Positions 12,159 through 12,201 of a stretch of 12,201 nt of DNA are shown in pieces; the stretch's first letter is position 1, and every line of letters starts with the position of its first letter. The notes beneath the pieces were generated by a model. It was not told the DNA's origin, made no database searches, and worked only from the letters and a program-made list of their open reading frames with translations. A program made the position numbers and the translations under genes. The DNA comes from Faecalicoccus sp. Lineage in GTDB: Bacteria; Bacillota_I; Bacilli_A; Erysipelotrichales; Erysipelotrichaceae. The stretch lies in the NCBI GenBank assembly GCA_017941505.1, contig JAGAWH010000172.1, positions 1 through 12,201 of the forward strand. Reading direction: 5' to 3'.

Positions 12159-12201
12159 TTCCGCTTTAAATTAAGGATTCACCATTCGGGCATTATGAAA
12201 A

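Noticed and set aside
1..12201. CRISPR array, rRNA genes, riboswitch or complete insertion sequence
   Set aside because: No regularly spaced repeats, no rRNA-like sequence, no recognisable riboswitch core and no transposase were seen on either strand.

Overview
The window looks like chromosomal DNA of a low-GC Gram-positive bacterium, most likely an anaerobic Clostridia or Erysipelotrichia type of gut or oral Firmicute. The grounds are AT-rich sequence, strong AGGAGG-like ribosome binding sites, U-tailed intrinsic terminators and the protein families present. Every supported gene is on the + strand. The species cannot be named from the sequence alone.

Layout. Positions 1-114 hold the tail of an upstream gene and its terminator. 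Two arginine tRNA genes follow (CCG at 196-269, CCT at 280-356). The 3' part of the second tRNA plus its terminator (334-400) is repeated almost perfectly at 5085-5151 (64 of 67 bases). The two copies bracket about 4.75 kb that looks like a genomic islet inserted in the tRNA-Arg(CCT) gene. The islet carries only a PucR-type regulator, a DUF917 protein and a hydantoinase/oxoprolinase-type ATPase-fold protein, with no visible integrase. The base differing between the copies inside the acceptor stem suggests which copy is ancestral: C5097 in the distal copy would pair with G286, whereas A346 in the present tRNA does not.

After a noncoding stretch of about 400 bases with several dyads comes an HTH-Fic protein (5555-6448) with an intact catalytic motif and its own inhibitory helix. 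Next is a two-gene operon of a membrane-anchored alpha/beta hydrolase (6521-7429) and an Sfp-type phosphopantetheinyl transferase (7433-8002), closed by a strong terminator.

The last third is an ADP-ribose-centred cluster. It encodes a 687-residue ADP-ribosylglycohydrolase (8101-10164) that also carries an SseB-like region, a degenerate macro-like domain and an unrecognised C-terminal domain. It is followed by a macro domain-HTH protein (10188-11273) and a TerY-like von Willebrand A protein (11348-12025). The macro and vWA proteins share an acidic linear motif (DF[AG]API[ED]DDD...YxED), which suggests a common partner or modification. Together they look like a system that reads and removes ADP-ribose marks, but no ADP-ribosyltransferase is visible. 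A perfect 36-bp palindrome lies beyond the cluster at 12123-12158. The best candidates for something undescribed are the ADP-ribose cluster with its pseudo-macro domain and shared motif, and the integrase-less catabolic islet in the tRNA gene.
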